Source: Micrasema longulum
Lineage: Eukaryota > Arthropoda > Insecta > Trichoptera > Brachycentridae
DNA length: 64,000 bases
Assembly (NCBI GenBank): GCA_022494885.1
Contig: JAGVSM010001108.1
Location: forward strand, 1-64,000
Reading direction: 5' to 3'
The first letter of the stretch is position 1. Each line of letters begins with the position of its first letter. The notes beneath the pieces are model-generated. The model worked only from the letters and a program-made list of their open reading frames with translations. It was not told where the DNA came from and did not search any database. Below are positions 54,757-64,000 of the stretch, in pieces. The position numbers and the translations under genes were made by a program.

Positions 54757-55140
54757 CATTTATTATGGAAATAAAAGATGAGTGATACTTCAATCCACAA
54801 ATTCGGAATATCCAGGGACCGATTTCATCGCTTTCGCGACATTTTCGACACTGGTATCTTTATTATGAAGTTCAATGTATTTATTTATACATAACAGAGG
54901 GAAAGATAGAGAATTCAAAATTATACCACAGTAAATTAAATTAAATTGTTTTTGTTTTAGGGATCATTAACAAGGTTGATATAATGTTATTGTAATGAGT
55001 TTAAGTATTTTATATATTATTTTTACTGTCCCATCCCTCATGAGTTTGATTGCTGTCAATTAAGATTTCTGAAAAACGTAGAGGATATTCCGAATGTGTG
55101 GATTAAAGTATCACTCGTCTTTTATTTCTTTAATAAATTA
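54757..55140. mobile_element. Inverted-repeat element with ~55 bp arms
   Basis: Left arm GAAATAAAAGATGAGTGATA ... CAATCCACAAATTCGGAATA; right arm the same inverted (TATTCCGAATGTGTGGATTA). No transposase. A degenerate direct repeat (AGAACTTTCA ... ATAGTACAT) lies outside both arms. Confidence 0.68.
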
Positions 55141-55347
55141 CAATAAACTTCCATAAAGAACTTTCACTTACAAACTTATTTTTTTTATGATAGTACATAT
55201 TAAAATAGCGTATCTGGGACTTACTGCTGTTTTTGCACTAAAATGATGTGGATTTCAGATTTTTATTTTAACTTAAAAAAACAGTTTTATGACAAAAGTG
55301 GCCTGTATCCTCTACGGTACAGATATAAATCACCAATGTACAAATGT

Positions 55348-55552
55348 CAGGTTCGATTCCCGAAATGGTTGATAATACTTATTTAAAATGGTGTTTTCAC
55401 TCCAGAATATTTCATAGTCCCTGGACAGGTACCTGAAGCGTAAGACCGGTCATCTTACCTTCATGTAACAACAATAATCAAGATACGCTGTGATTGGTGT
55501 ACCAATGCAGTGCCCTGTGCACCATTAGGTGCAGAAAGGTAATGATGATGTA
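55348..55552 (+). mobile_element. SINE family A, 5'-truncated
   Basis: Begins at the B box (GGTTCGATTCCCGAAATGG) and keeps the whole body to the ATGATGATG tail. Confidence 0.83.
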
Positions 55553-55727
55553 TATGTTATTCCGCCAAAGTGTTTCATGCTTTTCAATTTCATGCCAAAA
55601 AGAGTATTTGCGGGGAATTCGACTTCACTACTATTTTTTTTTTAAATTGCAGCTGAAGTACATAGAATTCTCGTGGAGACCAGTGACCATGCTCTGTCAT
55701 CACATGACATCATCATCATCTCTGATC

Positions 55728-56070
55728 TGCACCATGATCCGCTGGGTGTAGTGTATTATGAGCTCCTTAAACCCAACAAAACCATTACAGGAGATTGCTA
55801 TTGACTACAATTGATGCGTTTGAGCCGAGAAATGAAGGAAAAACGGCCGCAATACGAGGAGAGATACGTTTGTCATATCAAAGTAATTTTTCAGCATGAC
55901 AACGCTCAGCCACATGTTGTAACGCCAGTCAAAACATATTTGGAAATGCTCAAACGGGAAGTCCTACCCCACCCGCCGTATTTACCGGACATTGCTCATT
56001 CTGATTACCACTTGTACCAATTTTCACAAAAAACAGCGAGAACTTATTTAATCTCCAATATAAAAATTGT
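55728..56070 (+). pseudogene. mariner transposase C-terminal part
   Basis: HHDPLGVVYYELLKPNKTIT, a stop, then LMRLSREMKEKRPQYEERYV, VIFQHDNAQPHVVTPVKTYL and LPHPPYLPDIAHSDYHLYQF. The HDNAxPH and PHPPYxPDxAxSDYHLF blocks hold the second and third acidic residues of the DD34D catalytic triad. The upstream half is absent and one stop is present. Confidence 0.82.
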
Positions 56071-56116
56071 TTTCTTTTTCAGTCTATATATATTTTTTAC
56101 GTAATATACGTACACC

Positions 56117-56216
56117 CTACATGGAGCTGCGGAGAGGGCACAGAGCCGTGAAGGGTGGAGACGCATTGTTAACGGAATGGCTGGGGAAAGTATCAAGTAT
56201 CATGCCCCTCAGAACT
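56117..56216 (+). pseudogene. Short RT C-terminal tail
   Basis: GAAERAQSREGWRRIVNGMA resembles the final RxxWRxxV segment of RTE-type elements. Very short; moderate evidence. Confidence 0.35.
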
Positions 56217-56955
56217 GAGGAACGACAGAGAATATGTACATAATCGGCGATGTACCTTAAAAGCTTTTTTACTTCAAAAAAACCAATAGGTAGAAGAATT
56301 TATTGTAAGATTATGAATGTTCGAACATACACAGAGTAATCAATAATAATTTTTGTGTAAATTAATCATTCAAACTTACAAATGACAGGTCATAAGCTCT
56401 CCAAATCTCCAGTCTTCTATATTATTAACAGGTTCTCCATCATCTGGTCAAATTTATGTCTCAAAAATCACCACATGCCCCTGAAGATAGCCGAGTATTC
56501 GTAATAATAACAGATTATTAGGTAATTATTTAAAAGAAAAACAAATCATATTTAAACACGTTTTAATGCAATACAATTACATAAATAATTTAACACACAG
56601 AGAGATCAACAGTAAAGTATTCAAAATATTTTACATCATTTTATAGATACAAACATGCCACAGTAAATTTTAAGTACAGAACTAGATAAATTATCTGAAA
56701 ATAACAACACTTTTTTTTGCTTTATAAATATGTGAAGATATTATTTGGAGACTAGGACTAACACCGCATATAGCACCTAAGTATATAGTTATTCATTTAT
56801 TTATTATAGAATCATACAGATTATTAGAAAAAAAGTAATAAATACACTACAATCACAAAGCCAATTAAACAATTCCACATATATTTTTTTTTCAATCGGT
56901 AATCAAGATTTTTCAATCAAGAAACCAATTCTATAAATAAATTCAATTGATATAC
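56217..56955. other. Mostly unassigned DNA
   Basis: Apart from the MR1 fragment (56370) and a decayed CTGAAGA motif (56478), nothing recognised. Confidence 0.4.
56370..56450 (+). repeat. MR1 fragment
   Basis: Diverged end of MR1 (ATGACAGGTCATAAGCTCTC then TTCTATATTATTAACAGG). Confidence 0.55.
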
Positions 56956-57306
56956 AGTGGAACCCACTTATTGTGATCATTACTTCTGATTCTTATGTAA
57001 AACGACTTCCTGAATCCGAATATAACCCCCTTTTCCCCCCGAAATCGCAGTTTTCTGAGGAGAACTCTCCTATTTTTATCAAGGCCATGAATTTGATTTG
57101 GAGGGGTGAAAAATATTATTTTAGCTGTAAATTCAAAATTCATGTTCTAAAACTTTTCCCCTCTCTAGCTACTCTGAAGAAAATGAAGGCTAAAATAATT
57201 ATTTTCATCCCTATCAAAAAGTGATTCAGATAGGCGGGGGGCCCTCCACCGAAAACGGTGGAAACGGTCATTTTCGGATTCAGGAGGTCGTTTTACATAA
57301 GAATCG
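56956..57306. mobile_element. Inverted-repeat element, pogo-like left end
   Basis: ATTCTTATGTAAAACGACTT near 56989 and its inverted match at 57283-57305, continuing CCTGAATCCGAA. Outside the left arm lies CAGTGGAACCCACTTATTGT, similar in style to pogo/Tigger ends. The outer right end is not clear. Confidence 0.6.
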
Positions 57307-57974
57307 GCAGGAACAGTGTCAGGGCCGATCTTTATGCAGACCGGCGTTATCTTAATTTACCAGTACTTTCTCGAACTTCAATAAAAATGCTAATAATACA
57401 TCAAAAAAGATCCTAATAAATGCATTAGTGTGAAATAAGCATCGCGTACATTCAATGAAAATAATATGATATTGATCTGACAACAAAGGTTGTACTGCAG
57501 TCTTGAGAATTCATTATAAAAACTGTACTCGGAAAATATTATGACCAGTATATTGAAAACTTTAATGGATATTAAATATTAAGCACAAGAAGGAATTTCC
57601 AAAAACATGCATTTTTATGATAAAATATTTTTTTTAATTAATGACAGATGGACATCCTATTTTATTCTCACTGGCAACATCGTCAGAGTTTTTTTAAGAA
57701 GTTTAAACTATATCGCTGCTTAAATTCAAAGGGGGCATAAATAAAAAATCCCGACTTTATGGGTGATAGTTAGCACAAAACTCCATAATTATCTCATTCT
57801 ATCTAGATATAGCTTTAAAAAACGCATCTAATGAAATTAAAAACATAGATATAAAAAGTAAGATAAAAAAAGCAAAAACTCGTGTTTAAACCTTTGACTG
57901 GCTCTACTTCGAACAAAAGTTAAAATTCGATTTGCGGCCCTTGCGGAAATTTTCAAAATATTGTAACAAAACCA
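57307..57974. other. No feature recognised
   Basis: No gene or shared repeat. Confidence 0.4.
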
Positions 57975-58245
57975 CCTGGTCCAAGAAGAAGTTTAAAAAT
58001 TGTTTTCAGGCGTTGCCTAGTATGTGAAATAATTTGATCAAATGAATCTCTTCACAACAATAAAGGTTTCAGCTCTTTAACTTCACTAAAATCAACAGAT
58101 GGAAGAATCAAAGAAATATGGATGTTCAAACATTGTGTTAAGTGACCACTTAAACCAGCCAGCGACAGGTCATGAGCCCTGTAAATTTCTAGATTTCCAA
58201 ATTCCCTTCTCTAAAATGTTCTCCATCTCAGTTATAATTTGTTAC
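57975..58245 (+). repeat. MR1 long form with internal deletion
   Basis: Carries the long-form 5' part (CTGGTCCAAGAAGAAGTTTA) and the MR1 core, but the segment between GATGTTCAAACA and TTGTGTTAAGTG is deleted relative to other copies. Confidence 0.8.
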
Positions 58246-58410
58246 TCTATCATTAGTTAATTGAGAAGAACTTGTGACGTAATTCTTGTTTATAATTTTT
58301 TTTCATACATTTTTGAGAAACTTTGTAATACAATTAAATACTCATTTTTTTTCCGCTTGTAAGAAAACATTTTTTATATCCAATTTCTAGTCGCACTGAA
58401 CTTCATAACT
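58245..58410 (+). mobile_element. MITE family RD, half copy
   Basis: TATCATTAGTTAATTGAGAA ... CATTTTTGAGAAACTTTG ... GTCGCACTGAACTTC matches the inverted left half of the 45336 element. Confidence 0.65.
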
Positions 58411-58454
58411 ATATAAATAAAGATATCACATATTAAACATAACAAAAAAATACA

Positions 58455-59070
58455 ATTCAATTATCTACTTGATAAAAAAAGCCTTCTTATATATATAACA
58501 CCGAATATGCTACTAAAAATACACAAAACCTATATCAGACCTACTCTCGAATACGGGTTTCAGATATGGAATCCTTATTTTGTTAAGGATATCAACTTGT
58601 TGGAAAGAGTCCAAAGACGAGCTACAAAGTTGTCACCGACCCTAAAACGGCTTCCATATGTGGAGAGACTGGAAACTCTCGGTCTCAGAATGCTGCAGAA
58701 ACGGCGAGAAAGGGGTGACCTGATAGAGACATACGAGATAATCAACAGTCACTATAGCTGCCCAAATTTGGATCCCATGTTCAAGCTTAAACAAGATGCT
58801 TGTCTTCGAGGCCACAGTCTCAGGCTGGAGAAAACAATATTCAATCTAAATCCACGGAAGCATTTCCTGAGCAATAGGGTTGTTGATGGTTGGAATAAGC
58901 TGCCACAAGAGCTGATCTCAATGTGTAGTCTCAATGGGTTCAAAAAGGGACTAGATTTGTTTTCGGAAAAGTTTAAGTGCGCCAACAACTAACTTTCATT
59001 TAAATAGATTTAAGCATATCAGCTTTAAGCTGCTCGCTTAAAATTAATAATAATAATAATAATAAATACA
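58455..59070 (+). pseudogene. CR1-like LINE RT C-terminus, long intact frame
   Basis: Frame 58507-58992: HKTYIRPTLEYGFQIWNPYF, NLLERVQRRATKL, RLPYVERLETLGLRMLQKRR, ERGDLIETYEIINSHY, VVDGWNKLPQELISM. This is a close match to the CR1-group end. It continues upstream after a frameshift (IKKAFLYI). The tail (AAT)n at 59045-59067 is the short-repeat terminus typical of the group. 5'-truncated. Confidence 0.85.
59045..59067 (+). repeat. (AAT)n microsatellite, LINE tail
   Basis: Seven or so AAT units directly after the LINE 3' UTR. Confidence 0.85.
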
Positions 59071-59087
59071 AACACCTAAACAATTAA

Positions 59088-59165
59088 AACCAATTCACGT
59101 GTGAATGTCAAGCCAATGACCGATACCTCTGTAAATGCCTACCTAGACTTCCATAGTTTTTAATA
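59088..59165 (+). repeat. MR1 fragment
   Basis: Diverged end of MR1 (AAGCCAATGACCGATACC, CTAGACTTCCATAG) just after a LINE tail. Confidence 0.55.
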
Positions 59166-59337
59166 TAAACAGAGATTGTTACAGCTAATTAATTTCATGA
59201 AATGCATATCAAAAGTTAAATACAAAGTATTTATTAAAATACCCGTGGCTATCTACACATTTCTTGAATCATGTGGCAGTCATTAGATAGTTCTAGCATA
59301 TTTTTTAAACCTGCAGCTATGTATTGTAGGTACGCAC

Positions 59338-59634
59338 AGTAGAACTCCATTTATTCAAACTCCAGTCATCCAGATTGCCGGTTGTTACAGGAAATAAAAA
59401 AAAGAGATGTTATAATAACAAATAAAAAAGGTTTGAGGGACATGCTTAAGTAAGTTTTTAATGCGAGTCCTATTCGCTGTACTATTTTAAAAGCATTTAA
59501 AAAGTGATCTTATGGTAAATTTTGCATTTTATTTCAAAACATTGCCTTAATTTAATGGTTAGTCAAATTAGCTGGATTTCTGCATATCCGGATAACATCT
59601 GGCACTCATTTATCTGTATAATTAAAGTTTTACT
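59338..59634. mobile_element. pogo/Tigger-type MITE
   Basis: Left CAGTAGAACTCCATTTATTC, inverted right CAGTAAAACTTTAATTATAC. About 300 bp with CAGATTGCCGG and ATATCCGGATAAC inside. Right flank TA. No coding. Confidence 0.7.
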
Positions 59635-61554
59635 GTACGTAAATCTAGGCTTGAGTCTCGAACTGCTGTGAAAAATCACAATACAACCTTTACAAAACTA
59701 GAATTTACCATAGCAGCTTTAGGAATTCAATTATTTATAAATACATATTAGCAAATAATTGCATTATTATAATATCACATCGACATATGTAATATATTTT
59801 GGCCATTTTCGTGGTTTGGCACCTTATAATTTTATACTAAAACTTCCCTGCATTACTGGATTTTCACCAATACAAAGTTAAATGCAATTAATTTATTTAA
59901 ATGAAGATTCACATCCTTACTTTGCTTATCTATGAAAAATTTGTGTTAATAATAGATCTAAAGACATTTAAACATTGATCATTTCAGCCCGGATGTACAT
60001 GTATTCAAATGTTCGCAAAATTAAAGATTAATTTACTGTACTACCTACCGAAATTAAAGAGCAGCGAGTTATTTTTTAAAGTACGTCTCTAATTTTTCGG
60101 ATTATGTTGGTAGTTGACATTACACAGAATAGTTTGTTCTTTAGTTTGACAGCTGGCTTCTGATTGTTTTGCTTATTTTGGAGCAAATTTCTGTTGGTCT
60201 TTTTGATGATATTTCAAGCTAGTTTTCCTTATATTATATTGTAAAATATGCATGTTTCAGTAACATTAACGATTTAATATCAGTTTGAGAGCCAGCGTTC
60301 ATTAAAAATTCATGTTAAATAATTCCTAAGAATGGTCTCAGACCTCAGAAGGAATAATACCATAGCTACTTTTTCTGTGATTCTGTGTGATACAACAACT
60401 CTCATCTATGAAATCAACTCAAACAATGTAACTTCGTGATATATTATATTGTGTAGCTATATTATCCATTAATTTAACACATAACAGTCAGTATTAGGTA
60501 TTCTCATTACAATTGAAATGTCAACTGGCCGATTTGTTCTAGAAACTAGAAATGAATCATTCCAAAAACGGCAGCGTCGAGCGCCACATGTGTTGCGAGT
60601 CATATGTCAAAAGTATCATCTCATAGAAAAATAGTCCTTAAGAAATAATGTTTGAGATACTGTTTTCCAAATCGAAAATCTTCAAAGAATTTGTGTAATC
60701 TGAAAGTTTACTCTAGGAGAAAAATTCTGCCACTGGGTTTAACATGTTCAAAATATAGTACACTTATTTGTATGAAGAAATAAGCTGTAGTAAACGGCTA
60801 GTTCCTTGGCTCACTGCTGGTTCTGGGCGCCATTTATTAATATTTTTATTTATATTTGGAGAAAAATGCAAGATTTTTAAGAAATAGTAATTATTTGTTT
60901 GATTGTTTTTCTGTAAATAAAGTTACCGTAAAAAAATATTATGGATAGTAAAATATAATGGTAAACTGCGCATAGTCGCTTCTATATAAGGTTCGCCCCT
61001 GATAAACTGTAACCCGCTAGGTAACCAATTAGGATTGATATCTCTGAAAATTGTTAATTTTTAATAACGTTTTACGTTTGCGGACACTATTTTTCTCATA
61101 GGATCCACTGATATATATGTTTCACTTCCGATTTGACCGTAGTTGATGGTTTGAACTAAATCTTATTTGACTAACAAACTGAGACACTTTTGTTGCAGAC
61201 AGTACTTTATAGGGACACAATGTACAAAAAGTAAAATAAATAAATATTTCCTCCTACCATATAGTTACCTCAATTTTCACATAGACTATAGTCATCTTTC
61301 CACCACCAATATCTTTTAGACTGGTGGCTATAGCTGCCATTTCCTTAATGAGAGATACGATTTTGACAGCTATAGCCGGCATAACCGCGAACATGTTAAG
61401 TATAAAATTATTTTTATACTAAATTGCTATAAACTACCACCAAAAATGTTTCATAAAATATAACTTATGAATGGTAAAAAAAACTTTAAATTCATATATA
61501 ATATCCTGTAAACATAGTTTAGCATCCAGCTAACGATATACAAAGGTAGTGGGG
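59635..61554. other. No feature recognised
   Basis: About 1.9 kb without gene evidence or shared repeats. Confidence 0.4.
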
Positions 61555-62357
61555 TAGTTCAGTCCCTAAAGTATCCGACATAACACAAAAAATTGGAAAA
61601 ACATATTTTTATTTCTCAACACATAGTCTCCATTTAGCTCAATACGCTTTTCCCATTAATGAATTGCATTGAAAATAAATTGAATTGAATTGACTTTATT
61701 GTCGGCAAATCTTTTACCACCGAGCCATTTTTTCAAGAGTGGAAAGATAAAATTTTCAAACAGTGCTAAATCTGGCAAACATGGTGCATATTGCTCGGCT
61801 TTATTGCTGTGAAACATCACCAAACACTCGATTGAAACATCTTCACGATACTGTTTTTGTTTCATTGTGAGCAAACACGGCACTCATCTCACATACAGCT
61901 TTCTCATGTCCAAATTTTCAGTCAGTATATGATGTACAGCACTTTTTGAAATGCCTGCCATGTCTGCTAGCTCGCGCACATTCAGTCAACGGTCTTCCAA
62001 CACCATTTTGTGAATTTTCTTCACCATTCCTGGCGTAGTCACCTCGTTTGGTTGACCACTGCGATGTTCATCTTGGCAGCTTGTGCGGCCTCGTTTAAAC
62101 TCCGTTACCCAATATTTTGCTGTTGTAAACGAAGAAACAGACTAGGATCCCCCAAAGTAGAATCTAGCTCGACTTAGACAGTTAGACTGAGGCCTTTCAA
62201 ATGAAAGCATTGCATCAGATAACGATGACCAATTTTTTCCATGGTTACAAATTCATTGAGTTCACTATTGATGGCTGTCAAACAAATAAAAAACAACATA
62301 GTGTCTTGAAACTTCAAACTATGACTTTTTAAGGTTGATACTTTCGACAGTAGTTAT
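61555..62357 (-). mobile_element. mariner element (irritans-type), internally deleted
   Basis: Contains the transposase relic 61610-62242. Termini are imperfect inverted repeats of about 28 bp sharing CTAAAGTATC/GAAAGTATC followed by C.AC.TTAA-like sequence. Inserted between the diacylglycerol kinase last exon and the left flank. Confidence 0.78.
61610..62242 (-). pseudogene. mariner transposase, stops and internal deletion
   Basis: N-terminus MEKIGHRYLMQCFHLKG, then VELDSTLGDPSL, KYWVTEFKRGRTSCQDEHRS, VTTPGMVKKIHKMVLEDR, VRELADMAGISKSAVHHILT, LTMKQKQYREDVSIECLVMF. It jumps from HSNKA directly to APCLPDLALFENFIFPLLKK. The region with the first two catalytic aspartates is deleted. Several stops and frameshifts. 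Confidence 0.85.
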
Positions 62358-62885
62358 TTTTTTCAACCCATAACTGCCATCTATTTGTCAGAGCATGTAC
62401 TTCTGGGACTATTGGTATAATACATGCAGCTAAAACAGATAAAACTACCAATGGTATTTCAACATGTAAAAATAATGAGATCAAATGAAATTAAAATCAA
62501 AGCTTTTGTTCATTATACACCTGTTTGTACTAGAATTATAAAAAATAAATTAGAATTATATCATATTACATAATATCCACTTGTACAGTCTATTTATATC
62601 AGATCAGTACTCTAAAAATATAATCACAATTGAAACAATAAATATCTTTAAATATCAGATTAAAAGTAAAATTATATTTTTTTGTATAAGATTTTTTTCC
62701 ATAGCCAACTATCGGCCTGGTCATTTATGTGAACAAAAGACAGAAAAATATCTTTTTTTTTACTATTAATAGCAAAAAAAAACATGCGAACAATTTAAGA
62801 AATATTAATGAAATGTAAAGTAAAAACACATTTCCAAGGTAACAAAAGCATGAAATGAAAATAAAAAACTACAGTGTAGTTTTTA
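62358..62885. other. Probable 3' UTR of the kinase gene, no other feature
   Basis: Lies downstream of the minus-strand stop. Apart from the hairpin 62864-62884 there is no distinct element. Confidence 0.35.
62864..62884 (-). repeat. Short hairpin after the kinase stop codon
   Basis: AAAAACTAC-AGT-GTAGTTTTT, 9-bp perfect arms, one base from the stop codon. Confidence 0.6.
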
Positions 62886-63011
62886 CTAGGTAGAAGTTTC
62901 TCTCCGACACAGGACTGTAGCTTCTCCGGATTTCTCTATATGAATTTCACATGGCAGCTGTTCCCAGGGTTCTCCGTCCACTTGCATGGGAGCCTTGCCT
63001 TTTAATTTAAT
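62886..63011 (-). CDS. Diacylglycerol kinase, last coding exon
   Basis: A 41-residue C-terminal exon in phase 0, preceded on the minus strand by the acceptor TTGTCTATTTTTTAAAG and ending in TAG. The peptide contains APMQVDGEPWEQLPCEI, the conserved end of the diacylglycerol kinase accessory domain. These enzymes phosphorylate diacylglycerol to phosphatidate at membranes. The motif fits both the epsilon type and the conventional (alpha/beta/gamma) types, so I give no gene symbol. The rest of the gene lies beyond the right edge of the window. A 9-bp-arm hairpin (62864-62884) sits directly after the stop codon. Confidence 0.85.
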   Translation of the reverse strand: MKLKGKAPMQVDGEPWEQLPCEIHIEKSGEATVLCRRETST

Positions 63012-63100
63012 CTTTAAAAAATAGACAAATAACATTTTTATAATCAATGCCATATTAATATTAATTCAATGAATTTATTTATATATATAATATGGTTTTT

Positions 63101-63340
63101 ATTCCCCTATGCCTAAAATTCTTAGGTCTGCCAACAAACATACCAGTCTTGATTTCTTTGATAACAAGTTGTCTTCTTGCAAACGATTTCTGAATAAAAT
63201 TAAATTATAAACACCTCTCTCCCGCTTCCACTCCCACAAAGTCTACTATATACCATTGTGTCTTTCTACTTTTCTTTATAATAATTTTCTATGTATAAAT
63301 ATGTTCTTAAAAATGCCCATTAGGAGTATATATAAATGAT
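63101..63340 (+). mobile_element. Second copy of the 35260 LINE, 3' end only
   Basis: Nearly identical to 35838-36080 (TTCTTAGGTCTGCCAACAAA, AACACCTCTCTCCCGCTTCC). 5'-truncated in the last RT codons. Lies in the diacylglycerol kinase intron. Confidence 0.82.
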
Positions 63341-63411
63341 ATAAACATTACAAAATATTATATCTTAATTGAAACAAACATTTTTTTAAAAATTTAATAG
63401 CATTAGATGCA

Positions 63412-63856
63412 GTGGTCTCTCGGTAATCCGGCAGATATCGGACCAGAGTTCTTATTATTTACTGAAATATTAAAATTTTCAGACCATTTCCTAAAAGCTG
63501 TAAATAACATGTGCTGGAAATTAATGGAAATCGAGTTGTGGTAGAGTGGAATTTGAACCCCAGACCTTTGGTCCATGAGCCACAATACTACCTAGGGACC
63601 ACGACCCGGTTTAAAAACATGTGCATTAGTACATACACACAATTGAAGTGTTAACATAAACCCGTGACAAGCAGTCACTTGTCTCAAATTCACGCTGGAA
63701 ATTACCGAGCTACCTGCTTGGTATAAAAACTGAATCCACAAACTGAAACTGAATCCAGTCCTTGTCTACGAAAATTTGGACAAACTCAAAATATTGTGGT
63801 AAACACCGGATTACTGGCAGGGTTGGAGAAGTGAAGTCCCGGATTATAAAAGGAGT
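63412..63856. mobile_element. pogo/Tigger-type element with nested repeats
   Basis: Left CAGTGGTCTCTCGGTAATCC, inverted right CAGTACTCCTTTTATAATCC. Inside are SINE-B (63430-63612) and the ATTGT short repeat (63745-63800). In the kinase intron. Confidence 0.65.
63430..63612 (-). mobile_element. SINE family B
   Basis: Minus-strand copy. Head at 63530-63612 with a B-box-like GGTTCAAATTCC, and a body matching the 41543 copy, including CCAGCACATGTTATTTACAG read on the minus strand. Nested in a pogo-type inverted-repeat element. Confidence 0.72.
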
Positions 63857-64000
63857 ACTGTATAAATAAGAATAATACATAGGTAAACATAATTTTAAAT
63901 TAGTGTATTGAAAACTTTTGAATAAAACTCACGTTGATCCCTTTTTCTCTTACATCACTTCACATTACATACATTAATATTATTATTTTTAATCAAATTT

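Noticed and set aside
55494..55751. 85-codon plus frame
   Set aside because: Covers the SINE-A tail and the start of the mariner relic in the wrong frame.
59045..59067. CRISPR-like or satellite array
   Set aside because: Simple AAT microsatellite that is the tail of a LINE; no spaced repeats with unique spacers anywhere in the window.
63931..63970. Possible preceding exon of the kinase on the minus strand, ending GGGATCAAC|GTGAGT in phase 0
   Set aside because: The donor is good and the phase fits, but an in-frame TGA lies about 30 bases upstream with no convincing acceptor between, so only a micro-exon would be possible.

Overview
This window is a piece of an AT-rich, intron-bearing animal genome, almost certainly an insect. 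The evidence is spliced genes with GT-AG introns, metazoan LINE, Helitron, pogo and mariner relics, and several tRNA-derived SINE families. I cannot fix the order. Only three host genes are clear: an Elongator subunit ELP6 gene (minus strand, 29694-30452), a five-exon mitochondrial dicarboxylate carrier gene (plus strand, 38095-44737), and the last coding exon of a diacylglycerol kinase gene (minus strand, 62886-63011). A fourth, weaker candidate is a short first coding exon with a good splice donor at 17465-17566 (minus).

Layout. 0-17 kb is almost all transposon-derived: SINEs, about six copies of a ~180 bp repeat (called MR1 here), a direct 600 bp duplication, two nested inverted-repeat DNA elements, a non-autonomous Helitron and several dead LINE tails. 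17-29 kb continues in this way with five LINE reverse-transcriptase remnants (one split by a twin-priming-type inversion), a second Helitron and MITEs. 29.7-30.5 kb is ELP6. 30.8-32.1 kb is a DNA element with a LINE inserted in its right arm. 35-45 kb holds a LINE remnant and then the carrier gene, whose introns contain a pogo-like transposon, SINEs and a LINE scrap. 46-51 kb is a quiet AT-rich block with one 550 bp inverted-repeat element. 51-62 kb is again mobile-element debris, with two mariner relics, a CR1-like LINE, several MITEs and the third Helitron. 62.8-64 kb is the end of the diacylglycerol kinase gene followed by LINE and pogo-type debris in its intron.

The three genes have no evident joint function: ELP6 acts in tRNA wobble-uridine modification, the carrier in mitochondrial dicarboxylate/phosphate exchange, and the kinase in lipid signalling. 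Every transposase or reverse-transcriptase remnant seen is truncated or broken, so nothing here looks autonomous. I found no CRISPR, operon or new enzymatic system. The most unusual material is the nested transposon architecture, a recurrent CTGA-stem-GAAAC hairpin that partly resembles a hammerhead core, and a few short unassigned ORFs. All family assignments come from reading the sequence by eye; no search was run.
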